Shown piece by piece: positions 14,168 to 15,800 of a stretch of 15,800 nucleotides of DNA; the stretch's first letter is position 1; every line of letters starts with the position of its first letter. The stretch spans positions 79,295 through 95,094 of the forward strand of contig DDWQ01000005.1 in assembly GCA_002345745.1 (NCBI GenBank). The letters run 5' to 3'. The DNA is from Candidatus Moranbacteria bacterium UBA2282 (GTDB taxonomy: Bacteria > Patescibacteriota > Minisyncoccia > Moranbacterales > UBA2206). Both the position numbers and the translations under genes were made by a program. The notes under the pieces are model-generated. The model saw nothing but the letters and a program-made list of their open reading frames with translations, ran no database searches and was not told the origin of the DNA.

Positions 14168-14185
14168 CTGCCTGCCGGCAGGCAG
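14168..14185. repeat. CTGCCTGCCGGCAGGCAG palindrome, copy 2
   Basis: Perfect 18-bp palindrome in the rpoA-rplQ gap. Flanking sequence extends the pairing imperfectly (AATTTATACGT on the left, the reverse complement AATTTATTCGT on the right), so the whole 74-bp gap is nearly one stem-loop. It is the same element as at 12438-12457. No T-run follows, so read-through into rplQ is expected. Confidence 0.8.
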
Positions 14186-14214
14186 GAATGTACGAATAAA
14201 TTTTTTAAAAAAAT

Positions 14215-14580
14215 ATGAAACACTTACAAAAGGGACGAAAATTAGGTAGAGTCAGAAGTCAGCGTACAGCATTATTTAGAACTATGCTAGGTAGTTTGAT
14301 TATGGAAGAAAAAATAAAAACTACAGAGGCTAAGGCTAAGGAACTCAAGATTAAAATTGACAGATTAATCAATCGTGCCAAGCTTTCAAAGATTGAAACT
14401 AAGAAAGTTGCTGTAATCAGGGAATTGCGAATAAAAATTCCATTGATGGCAGTAAAAAAGATAACTGGTGAATTTTTAGATAAATTTTCTAAGAGAGGCA
14501 GTGGATATGCACGAGTTATAAAGCTAGCACCGAGAAAAGGTGATGCTGCTAAGCTTGCAATTATAGAATTTGTAGATTAG
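14215..14580 (+). CDS. rplQ: Ribosomal protein bL17
   Basis: bL17 lies near the peptide exit tunnel of the 50S subunit. The protein has 121 residues, a normal length. The start MKHLQKGRKLGRVRSQRTAL matches the family signature, with RTMLGSLIMEEKIKTTEAKAKELK following and GYARVIKLAPRKGDAAKLAIIEF at the end (given in parts: RVIKLAPRKGDAA). It directly follows rpoA as in most bacteria. The start ATG comes after a T6A7 stretch without any Shine-Dalgarno. Confidence 0.98.
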   Translation: MKHLQKGRKLGRVRSQRTALFRTMLGSLIMEEKIKTTEAKAKELKIKIDRLINRAKLSKIETKKVAVIRELRIKIPLMAVKKITGEFLDKFSKRGSGYARVIKLAPRKGDAAKLAIIEFVD

Positions 14581-14583
14581 GTT

Positions 14584-14598
14584 GTCGCGTTAAGCGAC
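14584..14598. other. Small hairpin after rplQ
   Basis: GTCGC (14584-14588), loop GTTAA and GCGAC (14594-14598) form a 5-bp stem just after the rplQ stop. The following sequence is TATTAATTAAAAAA, without a T-run, so a terminator is unlikely. The remaining gap to rplM holds nothing else recognisable. Confidence 0.35.
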
Positions 14599-14665
14599 TA
14601 TTAATTAAAAAAGATGATTTTATAACGAATCAAAAATAATCAGGAATTAGTGTGAAAATAAATTT

Positions 14666-15073
14666 ATGAGTAATGGAAAGAAGACAATTCAGAGAAAATA
14701 TCATTTGTTTGATATGCAAGGAAAAATTTTAGGTAGAACGGCAACTGAAATTGCGTTGCTTCTTCGCGGTAAAAGTAAGATTGATTTTACACCAAATATC
14801 GATGCCGGAGATTTTGTAGTTGTTATAAATTCTGATTTACTTGCAGTAACGGGTAATAAGATGGATGGTAAAATCTATAATCGATACAGTGGATATTCAG
14901 GAGGAATAACAGCAACAAAACTTAAAGATCAAATTGCGAAAGATTCTAGAAAAGTAATTGAAAGTGCTGTTTACGGAATGCTTTGCAAGAACAAACTTCG
15001 AGATAGAATGATGACCAGACTTTTAATTTATACTGACGCACAACATAAACATAAGATTGACGTAACGCACTAA
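14666..15073 (+). CDS. rplM: Ribosomal protein uL13
   Basis: uL13 is an early-assembling 50S protein that binds 23S rRNA. The protein has 135 residues, close to the usual ~142. Family features are KYHLFDMQGKILGRTATEIA near 12-30, LLRGKSKIDFTPNIDAGDFV, VTGNKMDGKIYNRYSGYSGG and SAVYGMLCKNKLRDRMMTRL (a variant of the AVxGMLPKNxLGRxxxxxL motif). It pairs with rpsI downstream as in nearly all bacteria, separated here by an inverted repeat. The C-terminus is slightly short but closed by a clean TAA. Confidence 0.97.
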   Translation: MSNGKKTIQRKYHLFDMQGKILGRTATEIALLLRGKSKIDFTPNIDAGDFVVVINSDLLAVTGNKMDGKIYNRYSGYSGGITATKLKDQIAKDSRKVIESAVYGMLCKNKLRDRMMTRLLIYTDAQHKHKIDVTH

Positions 15074-15075
15074 AA

Positions 15076-15160
15076 AGTTTGTAGTTTGTAGTTTGTAGTT
15101 GGTAGTGATGCCAAACCTGCATACGAGAAACTACCAACTACTAACTACTAACTAAGAACT
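15076..15160. repeat. GTTTGTAGT-family inverted repeat before rpsI
   Basis: The 31-nt arms at 15076-15106 and 15130-15160 match in 27 of 31 positions as reverse complements, around a 23-nt loop. The left arm is three AGTTTGT-type units ending GTAGTTGGTAGT; the right arm ends CTAAGAACT, six bases before the rpsI ATG. It is related to the element before rpsD (12374-12477) and to the segment inside alaS (6036-6065). Confidence 0.8.
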
Positions 15161-15166
15161 AAAAAA

Positions 15167-15739
15167 ATGGCAGTAAAAAAAACCACCGTTAAAACTGAAA
15201 AACCTAAGGTAGCAGTGAAAACTAAGGAGGTTAAAGCAGTAAAAAAAGTTGAAGCTAAAAAAACTATAGAAACTAAGGCAGTTAAAAAAGCTGAAGTTGA
15301 AGAAGTTAAAGTAGCTAAAAAATCTGAATCCAAGATATTTTCTGGGAAATATTTTTATGCTGTTGGAAAGAGAAAAACTTCAATTGCTCAAGTTAGAATT
15401 TATGAAGTTTCCAAAACTACCACAGAACCTGTTGTTAATGGAAAGAATTTAGTTGATTATTTTACAATCGAAAGACATTCAGAGGTTGTTAAAGCTCCTT
15501 TAATCGCGACTGGCTTGGCTGATAGATTTGAAATCTCTATTAAGGTTGTTGGTGGTGGAATTATGGGGCAAGCCGAAGCTTCTAGACTTGGAGTTGCACG
15601 TGCTTTGATTATCTTTGATGAAACACTGAAAAAAACACTTAAGGATCTTGGATATTTGACTCGTGACGCCAGAATCGTGGAACGAAAGAAGCCTGGTAAA
15701 CGAAAAGCTCGTAGATCACCTCAGTGGGCGAAGCGCTAG
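15167..15739 (+). CDS. rpsI: Ribosomal protein uS9 with Lys-rich N-terminal extension
   Basis: uS9 sits in the 30S head and its C-terminal tail touches the P-site tRNA. The core from about residue 61 is canonical: YFYAVGKRKTSIAQVRIY, VNGKNLVDYF, VVGGGIMGQAEASRLGVARAL, LTRDARIVERKKPGKRKARR and the end PQWAKR. At 190 residues it is about 60 longer than usual. The extra N-terminus is a Lys/Val/Glu/Ala repeat-like stretch (KAVKKVEAKK, KAVKKAEVEE), which is probably disordered and rRNA-binding. No alternative Met lies near the core start, so the extension is likely translated. The core is well conserved, so the assignment is certain; the extension is lineage-specific. Confidence 0.97.
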   Translation: MAVKKTTVKTEKPKVAVKTKEVKAVKKVEAKKTIETKAVKKAEVEEVKVAKKSESKIFSGKYFYAVGKRKTSIAQVRIYEVSKTTTEPVVNGKNLVDYFTIERHSEVVKAPLIATGLADRFEISIKVVGGGIMGQAEASRLGVARALIIFDETLKKTLKDLGYLTRDARIVERKKPGKRKARRSPQWAKR

Positions 15740-15763
15740 TGAGTGCCTTGGCCGAAACGCTAG
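15725..15763. repeat. Short direct repeat at the rpsI stop
   Basis: TGGGCGAAGCGCTAG (15725-15739, including the stop) recurs as TGGCCGAAACGCTAG at 15749-15763, 13 of 15 identical. It may be a small tandem duplication of the gene's 3' end. Confidence 0.45.
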
Positions 15764-15774
15764 ATTTGTAGAAT

Positions 15775-15796
15775 GTTTAGGCTTAATTAAACTTTT
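15775..15796 (+). terminator. Weak terminator-like hairpin after rpsI
   Basis: GTTTA (15775-15779) can pair with TAAAC (15788-15792), followed by TTTT. The stem is only 5 A/T-rich pairs, so this is a weak candidate at the window edge. Confidence 0.2.
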
Positions 15797-15800
15797 GTAA

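Noticed and set aside
15061..15137. Minus-strand frame containing YQLQTTNYKL after rplM
   Set aside because: It is just the translation of the TTGTAGTTTGTAGT repeat and antisense rplM; no gene features.
12374..15160. CRISPR-like array from recurring GTTTGTAGT and GCAGGCAGG units
   Set aside because: The units are short, abutting or palindromic; there are no regular spacers and no cas genes.

Overview
The window reads as part of a chromosome from a Candidate Phyla Radiation (Patescibacteria) bacterium, most likely on the Parcubacteria side. The basis is low GC, very A/T-rich gaps, a VirD4-like ATPase with a Cys4 C-terminal module of a kind I recall from CPR genomes, an alanyl-tRNA synthetase that ends after its editing domain, and many short palindromic repeats between housekeeping genes. 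TGA ends the first gene and UGA is not needed as a sense codon, so the Gracilibacteria/Absconditabacteria recoding is unlikely. The phylum call is inference from family recognition; no rRNA gene is present. All genes are on the + strand and no tRNA, CRISPR array or transposase gene was seen.

Layout. (1) 54-3352: a membrane-anchored protein and a soluble VirD4/TraD-type ATPase, separated by an inverted repeat. They look like a DNA or protein translocation/pilus-type pair. (2) 3439-7071: mnmA (tRNA 2-thiouridylase), two small unrecognised proteins (one coiled-coil), and a C-terminally short alaS that carries an in-frame copy of a dispersed repeat. (3) 7089-10696: a promoter, a long hairpin leader, an FtsA-like actin-family ATPase, a 106-bp inverted repeat, and a 667-residue single-pass membrane protein with a baseplate-J-like external domain. 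(4) 10697-11019: a gene-free leader holding a perfect DnaA-box sequence, a near-consensus promoter, a possible 29-codon leader ORF overlapping a terminator-like hairpin, and a second possible promoter. (5) 11020-15739: infA-rpmJ-rpsM-rpsK-rpsD-rpoA-rplQ-rplM-rpsI, the usual distal ribosomal protein/alpha operon order.

The ribosomal block supplies translation initiation, 30S and 50S proteins and the RNA polymerase alpha subunit as one likely transcription unit. Gaps inside it hold two related long hairpins just upstream of rpsD and rpsI and two copies of a CTGCCTGCCGGCAGGCAG-type palindrome.

Two features run through the whole window. None of the 17 confidently called genes has a Shine-Dalgarno sequence at normal spacing; starts sit in A/T-rich sequence, usually with T just before ATG. 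The gaps are also rich in dispersed inverted repeats, one family of which has entered the alaS coding sequence. The less described material is the two membrane-protein/ATPase pairs and the structured leader before infA.
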